NCBI RefSeq assembly: GCF_004346865.1
Contig: NZ_SMGR01000001.1
Location: 1,860,001-1,924,000 of the forward strand
DNA: 64,000 bases
DNA from: Shimia isoporae
Lineage (GTDB): Bacteria > Pseudomonadota > Alphaproteobacteria > Rhodobacterales > Rhodobacteraceae
Direction of reading: 5' to 3'
This document shows, piece by piece, positions 34,237 to 44,812 of the stretch. The translations under genes were made by a program, and so were the position numbers. Each line of letters opens with the position of its first letter. The stretch's first letter is position 1. The notes beneath the pieces were generated by a model. It saw only the letters and a list, made by a program, of their open reading frames with translations. It did no database searches and had not been told where the DNA came from.

Positions 34237-36368
34237 TAGTGCGCTCCTCCGCTGAGCGTCATCCATGTGATCAGAGCCACGATGCCGAGCACCATGGCGA
34301 GTGCGTATGTGAAGATGTAGCCGGACTGCGCCTTGCCAGCGAGACGTGTGACCCACGGGATGAAGCCCATGGCGATCCCATTAATGGTGCCGTCAATCAC
34401 GTTGCCGTCGCCTTTCTTCCACAAGAAGCGGCCGATTGCGCTCGCCGGGCGCACAAAGACAACGTCATACAGCTCGTCAAAGTACCACTTGTTGAGCAGG
34501 AACAGGTACAGCGGTCGTTGGCTCGCCGCCAGCTTCGCCGGCATGGACGGGTTCCAGATATAGAACCAAAGCGCCGTCAGAAGACCGATGACCATAGCGA
34601 TGAACGGGCTGACTTTCACCCATTTCGGGGCATGGTGCGCCTCGTCCAGCACATGGTTGTCGGGGTGCATGAAGATCGCGCCTTCGGGCGCTTTCGCCAT
34701 CGCATGACCGTCGGCATGAGCTTCGCCCTCGCCATCTTCGGTTTTTGCGTGATCGTCGGCATGGTCATCACCATGGTCGTCCTTGGCATGATCGTCGGCA
34801 TGGTCGCCATGGCCTTCGCTCGCCTCGGCGTGATGATCAGGGATACCAAAGAACTTGTTCACGCTGGAGTGGTCGCCGAAGAAGCCGTTGAACCAGATCA
34901 TCCCCGCGAAGATCGCGCCAAGAGCCAGCGCGCCCAGTGGGATCAGCATGATGGTCGGGCTTTCATGCGCGTGGTCATGCGTGTGTTTGTTGCCGCGCGG
35001 TTCACCATAGAAGGTGAGGAACATCAGGCGCCAGCTATAGAAACTGGTGAAGAGCGCCGCGACGACCAACATCCAGAAACCGTAGCCACCCATCGTACCG
35101 GCCCATGCGCTTTCGATGATCGCATCTTTGGAAAGGAAGCCTGCGAACCCGTAGTGGGTCAGCGGAATGCCAACACCGGTGATGGCCAGCGTACCGATCA
35201 TCATGGCCCAGAACGTGTAAGGGATCTTTTTGCGCAGACCGCCGTAATTGCGCATGTCCTGCTCGTGATGCATCGCGTGGATCACGGAACCGGCCCCAAG
35301 GAAGAGCATGGCCTTGAAGAAAGCGTGTGTGAACAGGTGGAACATGGCAGCCGAGTAGACGCCAACGCCTGCGGCCACGAACATATACCCCAGCTGGGAC
35401 ATGGTCGAATAGGCGATCACGCGTTTAATATCGTTCTGCACGAGGCCGATGGTGGCCGCAACAAAGGCGGTCGATGCGCCGATAAACACCACGAATGCCA
35501 TGGCTTCAGGCGCGTATTCCATCAAAGGCGACATGCGGCAGACAAGGAAAACACCCGCCGTCACCATGGTTGCTGCGTGGATCAGCGCGGACACCGGTGT
35601 CGGACCTTCCATCGCGTCCGGCAACCAGGTGTGCAGGAAAAGCTGCGCAGACTTGCCCATGGCCCCGACGAACAACAGGAAGGCCAGCAAGTTCGCCGCG
35701 TTCCATTCGCGCCACAGGAAATGCAGGTTTGTTTCGGCAAGCGCTGGGGCTTGCGCGAAGATCACGTCAAACTGAATGCTGTCAGTCAGCATGAAGAGGC
35801 CGAAGATCCCGAGGGCAAAGCCGAAATCGCCGACGCGGTTGACCACGAAGGCCTTGATGGCTGCGGCATTGGCAGAAGGTTTCTTGTAGTAGAACCCAAT
35901 CAACAGATAGGAGGCCACGCCCACACCTTCCCAGCCGAAGAACATCTGAACGAGGTTGTCAGAGGTCACCAGCATCAGCATGGCAAAGGTAAAGAACGAC
36001 AGATAGGCAAAGAAACGTGCCTTGTAGTGCTCGCCGTCTTTCCAGTTTTCATCGTGCGCCATGTAACCGAAGCTGTACAGGTGCACGAGCGCGGAAACCG
36101 ACGTTACAACGATCAGCATGATCGTCGTCAGTCGATCCACACGAATTGACCAGCTGGTGTCCAGAAGGCCCGACTGGATGAAGGTCATGATGTGCACGGC
36201 CTCGTCTTCCTGTGCGCCTTGCAGGAACACGATCCAGCTGAGCAGACAGGCGAGGAACAAAAGCGAAGTGGTGACAACTTGCGCCGCTTTCTCGCCAATC
36301 ATGCGCCAGCCGAAGCCTGCGATGATGGCGCCGATCAAAGGCGCAAACAGGATAGTCTTGTAGATCAT
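34236..36368 (-). CDS. nuoL: NADH-quinone oxidoreductase subunit L with His/Asp-rich loop
   Basis: Largest membrane subunit of complex I (710 residues), a proton pump with the long lateral helix at its C terminus. [40 protein letters not shown] and [18 protein letters not shown] are the family core. About 70 residues (roughly 506-575) between late helices form a hydrophilic loop very rich in His, Asp, Glu and Ala (repeats of [18 protein letters not shown] type), longer than in E. coli NuoL. The gene starts four bases after nuoK ends. Confidence 0.97.
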   Translation of the reverse strand: MIYKTILFAPLIGAIIAGFGWRMIGEKAAQVVTTSLLFLACLLSWIVFLQGAQEDEAVHIMTFIQSGLLDTSWSIRVDRLTTIMLIVVTSVSALVHLYSFGYMAHDENWKDGEHYKARFFAYLSFFTFAMLMLVTSDNLVQMFFGWEGVGVASYLLIGFYYKKPSANAAAIKAFVVNRVGDFGFALGIFGLFMLTDSIQFDVIFAQAPALAETNLHFLWREWNAANLLAFLLFVGAMGKSAQLFLHTWLPDAMEGPTPVSALIHAATMVTAGVFLVCRMSPLMEYAPEAMAFVVFIGASTAFVAATIGLVQNDIKRVIAYSTMSQLGYMFVAAGVGVYSAAMFHLFTHAFFKAMLFLGAGSVIHAMHHEQDMRNYGGLRKKIPYTFWAMMIGTLAITGVGIPLTHYGFAGFLSKDAIIESAWAGTMGGYGFWMLVVAALFTSFYSWRLMFLTFYGEPRGNKHTHDHAHESPTIMLIPLGALALGAIFAGMIWFNGFFGDHSSVNKFFGIPDHHAEASEGHGDHADDHAKDDHGDDHADDHAKTEDGEGEAHADGHAMAKAPEGAIFMHPDNHVLDEAHHAPKWVKVSPFIAMVIGLLTALWFYIWNPSMPAKLAASQRPLYLFLLNKWYFDELYDVVFVRPASAIGRFLWKKGDGNVIDGTINGIAMGFIPWVTRLAGKAQSGYIFTYALAMVLGIVALITWMTLSGGAH

Positions 36369-36372
36369 CTGA

Positions 36373-36678
36373 TCAGCCTTTCATCACGTTGACATCTTCC
36401 ACCGCGATCGAGCCGCGGTTGCGGAAGAATGATACGAGGATCGCAAGGCCGATGGCGGCCTCTGCTGCGGCCACGGTCAGCACGAAGAGCGTAAAGACCT
36501 GCCCGACCAGATCGCCCAAAAAGCTGGAGAATGCCACCAGGTTGATGTTGACCGACAGCAGAATGAGTTCGATCGACATCAACAGGATGATGATATTCTT
36601 CCGGTTCAGGAAGAGGCCGAAGATGCCGATGACGAACAGCGTCGCCGCCACGCCCAGATAATGTTCCAAACCAATCAT
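36373..36678 (-). CDS. nuoK: NADH-quinone oxidoreductase subunit K
   Basis: Small three-helix membrane subunit, 101 residues. The conserved Glu residues of the second and third helices appear in [15 protein letters not shown] and [16 protein letters not shown], part of the proton path along the membrane arm. [18 protein letters not shown] is the usual start. It lies 37 bases after nuoJ. Confidence 0.97.
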   Translation of the reverse strand: MIGLEHYLGVAATLFVIGIFGLFLNRKNIIILLMSIELILLSVNINLVAFSSFLGDLVGQVFTLFVLTVAAAEAAIGLAILVSFFRNRGSIAVEDVNVMKG

Positions 36679-36715
36679 GTGTGGTCCCTCGGTTCTTTTT
36701 TCTTATCCGGCGGGC

Positions 36716-37330
36716 TTAAAGCCCCTGCCCCGGTTTTACGTCTTTGAGTTCCATGGAATCTGCCGGATCGCGCCACATCTGTTCCAGAACGTTCTGGCGT
36801 TTGATGTCCTTGCGGTGGCGCAGGGTCAGTACGATGGCCCCGATCATGGCAACCAGCAGGATCAGGCCAGCCAGTTGGAAGAGCAGGAAATATTGGTCGT
36901 AGAGGATGACACCCAGAGCTGCGGTGTTGTGCATCTCCTCAGGCGCCGGTGCCACGGCTGCGCGGGCTGCCTCGGCTGTGTCCGCGAACTGCCAGACGCC
37001 AAAGGCCATGCCAAGTTGCATCAGGAGAACAACACCGATCAGCAAGGCAAGTGGCATGTATTGCGCCATACCTGCCTTAAGCTCGGCAAAGTCCACGTCC
37101 AGCATCATCACCACAAAGAGGAAGAGCACGGCAACCGCGCCCACGTAGACGATGATCAGCAGCATGGCCACAAACTCTGCTCCCAGCAGGACAAAGAGCC
37201 CCGCGGAGCTGAGAAAGGCCAGAATGAGCCAGAGCACGGAGTGCACCGGATTGCGGCTGATGACGGTGAATAGCCCGCCAGCGATCACGCAGATCGCAAA
37301 CAGCCAGAATGCTAATGCCGCGATGGTCAT
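36716..37330 (-). CDS. nuoJ: NADH-quinone oxidoreductase subunit J
   Basis: Five-helix membrane subunit, 204 residues. The family's [20 protein letters not shown] and [18 protein letters not shown] segments are clear; the latter includes the pi-bulge helix 3. A moderately long periplasmic loop (about residues 110-130, Ala/Pro/Glu-rich) follows. Its ATG overlaps the stop of the carboxymuconolactone-decarboxylase-like gene by four bases. Confidence 0.97.
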   Translation of the reverse strand: MTIAALAFWLFAICVIAGGLFTVISRNPVHSVLWLILAFLSSAGLFVLLGAEFVAMLLIIVYVGAVAVLFLFVVMMLDVDFAELKAGMAQYMPLALLIGVVLLMQLGMAFGVWQFADTAEAARAAVAPAPEEMHNTAALGVILYDQYFLLFQLAGLILLVAMIGAIVLTLRHRKDIKRQNVLEQMWRDPADSMELKDVKPGQGL

Positions 37331-37734
37331 GTATCACTTCCCTCTTGTTCCGCGAGCACCTCTTGCACCAGTTCCATGGCACGGGTGGTTGCGGGAATAC
37401 CGGCGAACATCGACATCTGGCCGATGGTCTCCACAATTTCCTGTTTCGTGGCTCCTGCTTCCACCAGATGGCGGACGGTGAGCCGAATTTGCGCGTCTGC
37501 CTGTGCGCCCAGCATTGTGAGCGCGCCAAGGGTCAGCAAGAGGCGGGTCTTGGCATCAAGCCCGCCCTGATTGATCGTATTGCCGAAGAACATTTCCATC
37601 ACGTCCTTGGGCATTGTCGGCCAGAGCGCCTCGAACCCTTTGGGCGTGAATGACTCCAGCGCAGGATTGAAGGCCTTGGCCATCTCCTGATACTGGGCGA
37701 ACATCGCCTGATATGGGTTCTTCGGATCGGTCAT
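37327..37734 (-). CDS. Carboxymuconolactone decarboxylase (CMD) family protein inside the nuo operon
   Basis: An all-helical AhpD/CMD-fold protein of 135 residues. [25 protein letters not shown] and [26 protein letters not shown] match the family helix pair. The CxxC redox motif of AhpD is absent, so peroxidase-type chemistry is unlikely. It overlaps nuoI upstream and nuoJ downstream, each by four bases (ATGA), so it must be expressed with complex I. Role unknown; an assembly or quinone-related function is speculation. Confidence 0.9.
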   Translation of the reverse strand: MTDPKNPYQAMFAQYQEMAKAFNPALESFTPKGFEALWPTMPKDVMEMFFGNTINQGGLDAKTRLLLTLGALTMLGAQADAQIRLTVRHLVEAGATKQEIVETIGQMSMFAGIPATTRAMELVQEVLAEQEGSDT

Positions 37735-38225
37735 CGGTACGGCGCGTCGATTTCGAGGTTTTTGGCGATTTCCGCTTCCCAGCGCTCACCGTTCTCAAGC
37801 AGTTTTGCCTTGTCGTAGAACAGCTCTTCGCGGGTCTCGGTGGCAAATTCGAAATTCGGGCCTTCGACAATTGCGTCCACTGGGCAGGCTTCCTGGCAGA
37901 AACCGCAATAGATGCACTTGGTCATGTCAATGTCATAGCGCGTGGTACGGCGCGAGCCGTCTTCCCGAGGTTCCGCATCGATGGTGATTGCCTGCGCAGG
38001 GCAGATCGCCTCGCAGAGTTTGCAGGCGATGCAGCGCTCTTCGCCGTTGGGATACCGGCGCAGGGCGTGTTCACCGCGAAAGCGCGGGGAAAGCGGGCCT
38101 TTTTCGTGCGGGTAGTTCACCGTGGCTTTGGGCTTGAAGAAATACTTCATGCCAAGGCGGAAGCCGCCGATGAAGTCTTTCAGCAGGAAATAGCCGGCGG
38201 CGCGTTTGTAGTCGATTGCCGTCAT
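37731..38225 (-). CDS. nuoI: NADH-quinone oxidoreductase subunit I
   Basis: Peripheral-arm ferredoxin-type subunit holding clusters N6a and N6b. Two 4Fe-4S motifs are complete: Cys65, 68, 71, 75 ([12 protein letters not shown]) and Cys104, 107, 110, 114 ([12 protein letters not shown]). Length is 164 residues from ATG 38225; an upstream start at 38300 would run into nuoH. It starts one base after the nuoH stop and overlaps the CMD gene. Confidence 0.97.
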   Translation of the reverse strand: MTAIDYKRAAGYFLLKDFIGGFRLGMKYFFKPKATVNYPHEKGPLSPRFRGEHALRRYPNGEERCIACKLCEAICPAQAITIDAEPREDGSRRTTRYDIDMTKCIYCGFCQEACPVDAIVEGPNFEFATETREELFYDKAKLLENGERWEAEIAKNLEIDAPYR

Positions 38226-38226
38226 A

Positions 38227-39267
38227 TCAGCCTCCGATGGCCCAGCGGGCATAGGCACCGCCGAAGAGTTCGAATTTCGCGAGGAACGCCACCAGAACAA
38301 CCCAGAAGAGCGACAGCGGCAGGAAGACCTTCCAACCGATGCGCATCAGCTGGTCGTAGCGGTAGCGCGGGGTGATCGCCTTCACCATCGAGAAGATGAA
38401 GAAGACAAAACAGATTTTCAAAAGCATCCAAAGAATGCCGTCTGGCAGCCCCGGGATCGGCGACAGCCAACCGCCAAGGAACAGAAGCGATACCAGCGCG
38501 CACATCAGCACGATCGCCACGTATTCGCCGATCATGAAGAGCAGGAATGGTGTTGAGCTGTATTCCACCTGATAGCCCGCAACCAGTTCGGATTCAGCTT
38601 CCGGAAGGTCGAATGGCGGACGGTTCGTTTCAGCCAGTGCAGAGATCAGGAAAAGGAACAGCATCGGGAAATGGGGCAACCAGTACCAGCTGAAGATGCC
38701 GTACTTTCCGTCCTGTGCGTTCACGATGTCGCCGAAGTTCATGGAGCCCGTCGAGATGATGATGCCGATGATGATCAGGCCAATCGACACCTCATACGAG
38801 ATCATCTGTGCTGCGGAGCGGAGCGAACCAAGGAACGGATATTTCGAGTTGGATGCCCAGCCCCCCATAATCACGCCGTAGACCTCAAGCGAGGAAACCG
38901 CGAACACATAGAGGATCGCCACGTTCAGATCGGACACAACCAGGCCGTCTCCAAACGGAATCACAGCCCAGGCAATCAACGCCATACAAAGAGTGATCAT
39001 CGGGGCCAGAAGGAAGACAGCCTTGTCTGCACCGGCCGGATAAACGATCTCCTTCACCGCGTATTTGATGAAGTCGGCAAAGCTTTGCAGCAGGCCAAAA
39101 ACGCCCACAACGTTGGGGCCGCGGCGCAGCTGCACGGCCGCCCAGATCTTGCGGTCGGCGTAAAGTAGAAACGCCAGCGCCACCAAGAGCGGAACAACGA
39201 CCAGCAGGACCTGACCGACGACAGTCAGTAAAATCCCGAGGTTTGTGTTGGTAAAGAATTCAGTCAT
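38227..39267 (-). CDS. nuoH: NADH-quinone oxidoreductase subunit H
   Basis: Eight-helix membrane subunit that forms the quinone chamber with NuoB and NuoD, 346 residues. [20 protein letters not shown] near residue 45 and [20 protein letters not shown] (the acidic loop facing the quinone site) are diagnostic. [19 protein letters not shown] marks the C-terminal part. It starts six bases after the lipoprotein gene ends. Confidence 0.98.
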   Translation of the reverse strand: MTEFFTNTNLGILLTVVGQVLLVVVPLLVALAFLLYADRKIWAAVQLRRGPNVVGVFGLLQSFADFIKYAVKEIVYPAGADKAVFLLAPMITLCMALIAWAVIPFGDGLVVSDLNVAILYVFAVSSLEVYGVIMGGWASNSKYPFLGSLRSAAQMISYEVSIGLIIIGIIISTGSMNFGDIVNAQDGKYGIFSWYWLPHFPMLFLFLISALAETNRPPFDLPEAESELVAGYQVEYSSTPFLLFMIGEYVAIVLMCALVSLLFLGGWLSPIPGLPDGILWMLLKICFVFFIFSMVKAITPRYRYDQLMRIGWKVFLPLSLFWVVLVAFLAKFELFGGAYARWAIGG

Positions 39268-39273
39268 GGGGCC

Positions 39274-39690
39274 TCACACCGTCGGTATGCCATTGTCTTC
39301 GCAGTCGGCCACGATGACCTCTGCGTCAATTGTCTTTAGCCCTTTCGGCAGGGCTGCGGAGATCACATAAACCGCGTCACCGGTCCAGTTCTCTTCGGAT
39401 TTGTCAGTGGTTGTGCGCACATGGCGGGCAAAGCCGAAGCCACGGATCAGTGCATATTGTGCCGCTGCACATTCTGCGTAGCGGTGCACGTCCTGTTCAT
39501 TGCGTGCGCCAGCCATCTCGACGTGGAAATTCACCAGATCCCCCTCCAGAAGGCGCGTGTCGACGCCGCCATAGATGGGATCGAACACAACATCCTGACG
39601 CGCCACAGACCCGTCGGTCTGAGGCGTGCAAGCCGCGAGCCCGGCGAAGACCGCCAGACTAAGGCCAAGGATATGTGTCCGGGTGATCAC
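39274..39690 (-). CDS. Small lipoprotein of unknown function in the nuo operon
   Basis: A 138-residue protein with a lipoprotein signal: hydrophobic stretch ILGLSLAVFAGLAAC with the lipobox Cys at 21. Two further Cys (near residues 73 and 130, in YAECAAAQ and VADCEDNG) could form a disulfide. The mature part reads as a compact beta/alpha domain without a recognisable family. It lies between nuoG and nuoH with gaps of six bases on each side, so it is cotranscribed with complex I. Function unknown. Confidence 0.8.
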   Translation of the reverse strand: MITRTHILGLSLAVFAGLAACTPQTDGSVARQDVVFDPIYGGVDTRLLEGDLVNFHVEMAGARNEQDVHRYAECAAAQYALIRGFGFARHVRTTTDKSEENWTGDAVYVISAALPKGLKTIDAEVIVADCEDNGIPTV

Positions 39691-39696
39691 TCTCGT

Positions 39697-41709
39697 CTAC
39701 TCCGCCGCGATCTTCTTGCTGTTGCGTTCCTTGGCGTTGGCTGAAAGCTCCGCCATCAACTCGCTCGCGCGGGCAATTGGGTTGGTCAGATAGAAATCGG
39801 AAATGGCATTGCCAAAAGCGCCCTTGCCGAGTTCTTTGACTTCCAGCGGCGTCCAGCCGTTGTCGATGACCTGATCCACCTTTGCAAGATGGGGCACTTC
39901 AGCGACCAGAGCCTGACGCAGTTGCGCTAGGCTGTCATATCCAAGCGTCGCTTCCAATTCGGCGCTCAGGGCGCGCAGTATGGCCCAGTTCTCCTTGGCG
40001 TCACCAGGAGCGAAACCGGCGCGCATCGCCAGTTGGGGGCGGCCTTCTGTGTTCACAAACAGGCCGTTTTCTTCTGTATAGGCCGCCGCTGGCAGGATCA
40101 CATCCGCGCGGTGTGCGCCTCGATCGCCGTGGGAGCCCTGATAGATCACAAACGGGCCTTCGGCGATGTCGACTTCGTCCGCGCCGAGATTGAAAACCAC
40201 TTCGGCGCCCTCGAGAGCGGCATCAACACCGCCTTCAGTGACGGCACCCACGTCCATTGCGCCAACGCGGCTTGCAGCGGTGTGCAGAACCATCATCTTG
40301 CCGCCGAGCTTTTCGGCCAGCGCCATCGCCTGACCGAGGACAGCGACACCGTCGCCCTCCGCAATGGCACCCTGCCCCACGATCACGATCGCGTTCTCCG
40401 AGGGCTTGGCTTCAGCCACGGCACGGTTCAGCATCAGGCGACCCGGCCCCATGAAGTTGAAGTCATAGGTCAGGTCCATGTTTTTTGGACCCGCAACGGT
40501 GACGTTCGCGCCTTTGGACCAAGCCTTGCGGATACGCGCATTCAACACCGGCGCCTCAAGCCTTGGGTTCGTCCCAATCAGGTAGATTTCCTTTGCGGTA
40601 TCAATATCTTCGATCGAGGCGTTGCCGACGTAGGCTGACCGGTTGCCAGCCGGAAGCACTGCGCCGTTTGTGCGGCATTCGATGTTGCCTTCCAGGCCGT
40701 CAACGATCTGTTTGAGCGCAAAAACAGCCTCGGTCGGAGCCAGATCACCGACAAGAGCGGCAACTTTTTTGCCTTTCATCGCGCCTGCAGCGGCGGCGAG
40801 CGCTTCACCCCAAGTTGCAGGCTTGAGCTTGCCATCGACACGCACGTAAGGCTTGTCGAGACGCTGGCGACGTAGGCCGTCCCAGACAAAACGGGTTTTG
40901 TCCGAAATCCATTCTTCGTTCACGCCGTCGTGGTTGCGCGGCATGATGCGCATAACTTCGCGACCCTTTGTGTCCACACGGATGCTTGCACCCATTCCGT
41001 CCATCACGTCGATGGTTTCGGTTTTGGTCAATTCCCACGGACGCGCGGTGAAGCTGTAAGGCTTAGACGTCAATGCACCGACGGGACACAAATCAATGAT
41101 GTTGCCCTGTAGATTGCTGTCGAGGGTCTCATTGAGGTAGCTGGTGATCTCGGCGTCCTCGCCACGACCGGTCTGGCCCATCTGGGTGATGCCCGCCACT
41201 TCGGTGGTAAAGCGCACACAACGGGTACAGGAAATACAGCGGGTCATCGCGGTCCCGACTAGCGGGCCAAGGTTCAGGTCGTCTACAGCGCGTTTGGGTT
41301 CGCGGAAGCGGGAGAAATCAACACCGTAGGCGACAGCCTGGTCTTGAAGGTCACATTCCCCCCCCTGATCACAGATCGGGCAATCCAGCGGGTGGTTGAT
41401 GAGCAGAAACTCCATCACACCTTCGCGGGCTTTCTTGACCATCGGCGAGTTTGTTTTAACAACCGGCGGTTGGCCTTCGGGACCGGGCCGCAGGTCGCGC
41501 ACCTGCATGGCGCAGGAAGCTGCAGGTTTGGGCGGGCCGCCTACAACTTCGACAAGGCACATGCGACAGTTGCCCGCAATGGAAAGGCGCTCGTGATAAC
41601 AGAAGCGCGGGATTTCCACGCCCGCCTCTTCACAGGCCTGAATGAGGGTCATTGCGCCCTCTACTTCGACCTCAGTCTCGTCGATGATGATCTTGCGTAG
41701 GTCAGACAT
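39697..41709 (-). CDS. nuoG: NADH-quinone oxidoreductase subunit G
   Basis: Large iron-sulfur subunit of the peripheral arm, 670 residues. The N-terminal 2Fe-2S ferredoxin domain has [21 protein letters not shown], followed by the His-Cys3 site [17 protein letters not shown] and the 4Fe-4S motif [10 protein letters not shown]; the rest is a degenerate molybdopterin-oxidoreductase domain. The length matches the shorter alphaproteobacterial/mitochondrial form. Genes for a secreted DUF5333-like protein (upstream) and a lipoprotein (downstream) flank it. Confidence 0.97.
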   Translation of the reverse strand: MSDLRKIIIDETEVEVEGAMTLIQACEEAGVEIPRFCYHERLSIAGNCRMCLVEVVGGPPKPAASCAMQVRDLRPGPEGQPPVVKTNSPMVKKAREGVMEFLLINHPLDCPICDQGGECDLQDQAVAYGVDFSRFREPKRAVDDLNLGPLVGTAMTRCISCTRCVRFTTEVAGITQMGQTGRGEDAEITSYLNETLDSNLQGNIIDLCPVGALTSKPYSFTARPWELTKTETIDVMDGMGASIRVDTKGREVMRIMPRNHDGVNEEWISDKTRFVWDGLRRQRLDKPYVRVDGKLKPATWGEALAAAAGAMKGKKVAALVGDLAPTEAVFALKQIVDGLEGNIECRTNGAVLPAGNRSAYVGNASIEDIDTAKEIYLIGTNPRLEAPVLNARIRKAWSKGANVTVAGPKNMDLTYDFNFMGPGRLMLNRAVAEAKPSENAIVIVGQGAIAEGDGVAVLGQAMALAEKLGGKMMVLHTAASRVGAMDVGAVTEGGVDAALEGAEVVFNLGADEVDIAEGPFVIYQGSHGDRGAHRADVILPAAAYTEENGLFVNTEGRPQLAMRAGFAPGDAKENWAILRALSAELEATLGYDSLAQLRQALVAEVPHLAKVDQVIDNGWTPLEVKELGKGAFGNAISDFYLTNPIARASELMAELSANAKERNSKKIAAE

Positions 41710-41712
41710 CGC

Positions 41713-42114
41713 CTATTTCGCCCTCAGATACGCGCCGATCGCGCTGTTTCGTTCGATTTCCGCTTTCCCGAAGGTGCAGAAGGTTTCAGGTGTCTCATAA
41801 GACACCCCCCTGCTCGCCAGATAAGCCTCGCCACGCGTGCGCATGCGGGCCTTTTCCTCGTCGGAGCGGATGTAGGTTTTGATTTCGTCGCGGCTGTAGC
41901 CCATGGATTGCGCCTTGCTGGCCAGCGACCAGAGGTCGGATACCGCCTTGAACTTGCGCGCATCAAGCGACGCGCACTGCTCGGAAATCTCGTAGGCCAG
42001 TATCCCCCAGAAAATCTGGTCGTCGATCTCCTTGACCTCACGCAGCGGCGGCTTTGCCAACGCGGCACCCGCCGCCAGTGACGCTATCAAGGTCGTCATT
42101 GCGAGATGTTTCAT
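41713..42114 (-). CDS. Secreted DUF5333-like protein in the nuo operon
   Basis: A 133-residue protein with a signal peptide (MKHLAMTTLIASLAAGAALA), so the mature part is periplasmic. The mature domain is helical with one Cys near the N terminus (SEQCASLDARKF) and one near the C terminus (ETFCTFGKAEIE), which could pair. The layout matches the DUF5333 proteins found at this place in Rhodobacterales nuo operons. ATG 42114 has GGGAGTGATGGC upstream; a longer frame to 42294 lacks support. Three bases separate its stop from the nuoG start. Function unknown. Confidence 0.8.
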   Translation of the reverse strand: MKHLAMTTLIASLAAGAALAKPPLREVKEIDDQIFWGILAYEISEQCASLDARKFKAVSDLWSLASKAQSMGYSRDEIKTYIRSDEEKARMRTRGEAYLASRGVSYETPETFCTFGKAEIERNSAIGAYLRAK

Positions 42115-42217
42115 GCCATCACTCCCTTCGTCCAAGCGAGCGAAGTGCCCGCAAGGCAATGGGAGGCGCGAAAGCCACCAGTCAGGCAAGAACAGCCGGG
42201 ATATGCGACACGCATCA

Positions 42218-42553
42218 TCATGTCGGGCGGCAAATCCCTTCGAGACGCAGCACGTCGTCGACAGGCACGACGGCCTCGTTTTCCGGACCCACAACCCAAT
42301 CGATGCGGGAGGTGCCGTATTCCTTGATGCAGTAACGCGTACCCTCGTACCGGCCGGCCTCGCGGGCGGCCTTCAGATCCTGATTGGCCCCTTTGACATT
42401 GACCTCAAAATGCTCGCGCACCTCTTTCGACACCTGATCCGATGTTGATTTGAAATAGATGCCATTGAAGGCGAACTGGTCGTCCTTCCTGCGATCACAA
42501 GCAGTCAGCGCAAAAGACGCACACAGCAGAAGTGTAAGAGTGCGAGCTACCAT
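42218..42553 (-). CDS. Small lipoprotein of unknown function in the nuo operon
   Basis: A 111-residue protein with a lipoprotein signal ending in LTAC (Cys19). The mature part has the pattern FNGIYFKSTSDQV followed by a helix and EGTRYCIKEYGTSRIDWVVGP, with two further Cys near the end (YCIKEYG and GICRPT). No family recognised. It begins directly after nuoF, whose stop is seven bases before the ATG; GGCGGAG lies at the nuoF end. A 103-base gap follows before the DUF5333-like gene. Confidence 0.78.
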   Translation of the reverse strand: MVARTLTLLLCASFALTACDRRKDDQFAFNGIYFKSTSDQVSKEVREHFEVNVKGANQDLKAAREAGRYEGTRYCIKEYGTSRIDWVVGPENEAVVPVDDVLRLEGICRPT

Positions 42554-42559
42554 GGCCAA

Positions 42560-43858
42560 TTACTCCGCCGCCATGGCGCCCATGCGCCCGGTTTTCTGAG
42601 CCTTGATCCGGTCTTCGATCTCTTCGCGGAAGTTCTTGATCAGACCCTGAATCGGCCAAGCAGCCGCGTCGCCAAGAGCACAAATTGTATGGCCTTCCAC
42701 CTGTTTGGTTACGTCAAACAGCATATCGATTTCTTCGACTTCAGCTTCTCCGCGCACAAGGCGGTCCATCACACGCATCATCCAACCGGTACCCTCGCGG
42801 CAAGGCGTGCATTGGCCACAGCTCTCGTGCTTGTAGAACTTGGACAGACGCCAGATCGCTTTGATGATGTCGGTCTGCTTGTCCATGACGATCACCGCAG
42901 CGGTGCCAAGGCCAGAGCCGAGTTCGCCGCGCAGGTAATCAAAGTCCATGATGGCGTCTTTCATATCTTCGCCACGTACGCACGGCACAGAAGACCCGCC
43001 CGGGATCACAGCAAGAAGGTTGTCCCAACCGCCACGAATGCCCCCACAGTGTTTTTCGATCAGTTCCTCGAAAGAGATCGACATCTCTTCTTCGACAACA
43101 CAAGGCGTGTTCACGTGACCGGAAATACCAAAGAGTTTGGTGCCTGCGTTGTTGGGGCGGCCAAAACCGGCAAACCATTCTGCGCCGCGCCGCAGGATTG
43201 TTGGCACAACGGCGATGGATTCCACGTTGTTCACCGTCGTCGGGCAGCCATAGAGACCCGCGCCCGCAGGGAACGGCGGTTTCATGCGTGGCATGCCCTT
43301 TTTGCCCTCGAGGCTTTCGATCAGAGCGGTTTCTTCGCCACAGATATAGGCCCCTGCGCCGTGGTGCAGGAAGAGGTCGAAATCCCAGCCGGAGCCAGCG
43401 GCGTTTTTGCCAAGCAAGCCAGCGTCATAGCATTCGTCGATGGCGGCCTGTAGCGCTTCCCGCTCCCGGATGTATTCGCCTCGGATGTAGATGTATGATG
43501 TGTGGGCGTTCATGGCGAAGGACGCGATCAGAGCGCCTTCGATCAGGGTATGCGGATCATGACGCATGATCTCGCGGTCCTTACAGGTGCCGGGTTCGGA
43601 TTCGTCCGCGTTGATTACGAGATAAGCCGGGCGACCGTCGCTCTCTTTGGGCATAAAGGACCATTTCAGCCCGGTCGGAAAGCCTGCACCGCCGCGTCCA
43701 CGCAGACCGGAGGCCTTCATGTGTTCGACGATCTGCTCACGCCCCATCTGGATAAGCTTGGCGGTGCCATCCCAATGGCCGCGTGCTTTGGCCCCAGCCA
43801 GCGTGCGGTCATGCATGCCATAGAGGTTGGTAAAGATACGGTCCTGATCCTTGAGCAT
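42560..43858 (-). CDS. nuoF: NADH-quinone oxidoreductase subunit F
   Basis: NADH-oxidising subunit carrying FMN and cluster N3, 432 residues. The glycine-rich nucleotide site is [16 protein letters not shown], the FMN/NADH region [14 protein letters not shown], and cluster ligands are in [12 protein letters not shown] with the fourth Cys in [15 protein letters not shown] 43858 (MLKDQDRIF) is preferred because the upstream part of the frame lies in the spacer after the DUF5337-like gene. Confidence 0.98.
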   Translation of the reverse strand: MLKDQDRIFTNLYGMHDRTLAGAKARGHWDGTAKLIQMGREQIVEHMKASGLRGRGGAGFPTGLKWSFMPKESDGRPAYLVINADESEPGTCKDREIMRHDPHTLIEGALIASFAMNAHTSYIYIRGEYIREREALQAAIDECYDAGLLGKNAAGSGWDFDLFLHHGAGAYICGEETALIESLEGKKGMPRMKPPFPAGAGLYGCPTTVNNVESIAVVPTILRRGAEWFAGFGRPNNAGTKLFGISGHVNTPCVVEEEMSISFEELIEKHCGGIRGGWDNLLAVIPGGSSVPCVRGEDMKDAIMDFDYLRGELGSGLGTAAVIVMDKQTDIIKAIWRLSKFYKHESCGQCTPCREGTGWMMRVMDRLVRGEAEVEEIDMLFDVTKQVEGHTICALGDAAAWPIQGLIKNFREEIEDRIKAQKTGRMGAMAAE

Positions 43859-43862
43859 CCCG

Positions 43863-44090
43863 TTACCCTTTGGTTTCACGGCGATCCATCGCCATTCTAA
43901 AAATTTGCACCAAGGCGAACACGAAGCCCGCCAAGGCGATTAGGTCGAGCAACCCTTTGGTCCTGTCTGACAGGTCCCAGAAATTGCCAGCGGCGATAGC
44001 CAAAATCCAATAGACGCCCGTTCCCGCGATAGTTATCGCAGCGAACCGTCCCTGACGCCTTTGCTTTTGGATCTTGCCCTCTCCACTCAT
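43863..44090 (-). CDS. Two-helix membrane protein (DUF5337-like) in the nuo operon
   Basis: A 75-residue protein with a basic N terminus ([10 protein letters not shown]) and two membrane helices (about residues 17-34 and 46-65), followed by [11 protein letters not shown]. The layout resembles the DUF5337 family of Rhodobacterales. It lies between the helix-hairpin-helix gene (three bases upstream) and nuoF (four bases downstream), so it is tightly embedded in the operon. Function unknown; assembly or stability of complex I is only a guess. Confidence 0.78.
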   Translation of the reverse strand: MSGEGKIQKQRRQGRFAAITIAGTGVYWILAIAAGNFWDLSDRTKGLLDLIALAGFVFALVQIFRMAMDRRETKG

Positions 44091-44093
44091 GCC

Positions 44094-44780
44094 TCAGCCC
44101 TCTGCGAGCTTCTTGGCTTGTTCCACCCATCCGTCACGCTCGATGCGGCCTTTGAACGACAGCTTGTCGTCCATGTCGGCGATGTCTTCAGGTCCCCATG
44201 CGGCGATCTGTGCGAAGGTTGTGACGCCGTTGGCGTGAAGTTTCTTCTCCAGCGCGGGTCCGACGCCCTTCAGCACTTTGAGATCATCCGCGCCACCTGC
44301 CGCCGGCGCTGCAGGCGCAGCTTCGGGGGCTGCGGCCGTATCGTCAGTGGGCTTTTCGTATTTCCACGTGCCTTTGCGCTCGGCCAGTTCTTTTTGACCG
44401 GGCAATTCGGTGCTCGGCTTGACCAATGGTTCTGCGCTGTCCTCTGCGGGCGCTTCATCGGCCATGGCCGCATTCGCGTTTGCAGCAGCTTCATCCGCAG
44501 CAGCCTCGGCAGCAGCAGTCTCTTCAGCTGCAGGCGCTGCGGGTGCCGTCGTCGCCGCTGGTGCAGGTGTCGACGCCGGGATCGAAGCAGGTGCTTCGGC
44601 GGCCGCGCAAAAGGTTTTCACCATCCACATGCCCAGAAGAACCGCCACAACCGCACCAAGGATGAACGCAAGAAAGCCCCACAGGATGCCATTCAGCACC
44701 ATAAAGGCGATCACACCGACTATCGCGGCGATCACCCAGCACACAATTGTGCAAGTCATATTATTGTTTTCAGTGGACAT
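44094..44780 (-). CDS. Membrane-anchored protein with a C-terminal helix-hairpin-helix domain
   Basis: A 228-residue protein: two close hydrophobic segments at about 8-30 and 30-52, an Ala/Glu/Pro-rich low-complexity linker (about 55-160), and a C-terminal domain at 165-228 ([19 protein letters not shown] onward) resembling helix-hairpin-helix folds of polymerase or ligase type. The last 64 residues match the C terminus of NuoE at 56 of 64 positions, so the domain was duplicated. It lies between nuoE and the DUF5337-like gene. Function unknown; nucleic-acid or protein binding is possible. Confidence 0.82.
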   Translation of the reverse strand: MSTENNNMTCTIVCWVIAAIVGVIAFMVLNGILWGFLAFILGAVVAVLLGMWMVKTFCAAAEAPASIPASTPAPAATTAPAAPAAEETAAAEAAADEAAANANAAMADEAPAEDSAEPLVKPSTELPGQKELAERKGTWKYEKPTDDTAAAPEAAPAAPAAGGADDLKVLKGVGPALEKKLHANGVTTFAQIAAWGPEDIADMDDKLSFKGRIERDGWVEQAKKLAEG

Positions 44781-44812
44781 TTTGCGTTCTTCCCTATGTT
44801 GGTCTTCCTAGT

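Noticed and set aside
34640-34850. His-rich NuoL loop as a frameshift or assembly error
   Set aside because: The frame continues into correct NuoL helices on both sides with no stop, so the loop is a real in-frame insertion.
34239-36149. A 636-codon open frame opposite nuoL, and similar long antisense frames at 32692-34239, 52169-54082, 54512-55900 and 59027-60868
   Set aside because: They mirror highly conserved genes, have no ribosome binding sites and show no protein family features; codon bias of the true genes keeps the opposite frames open.
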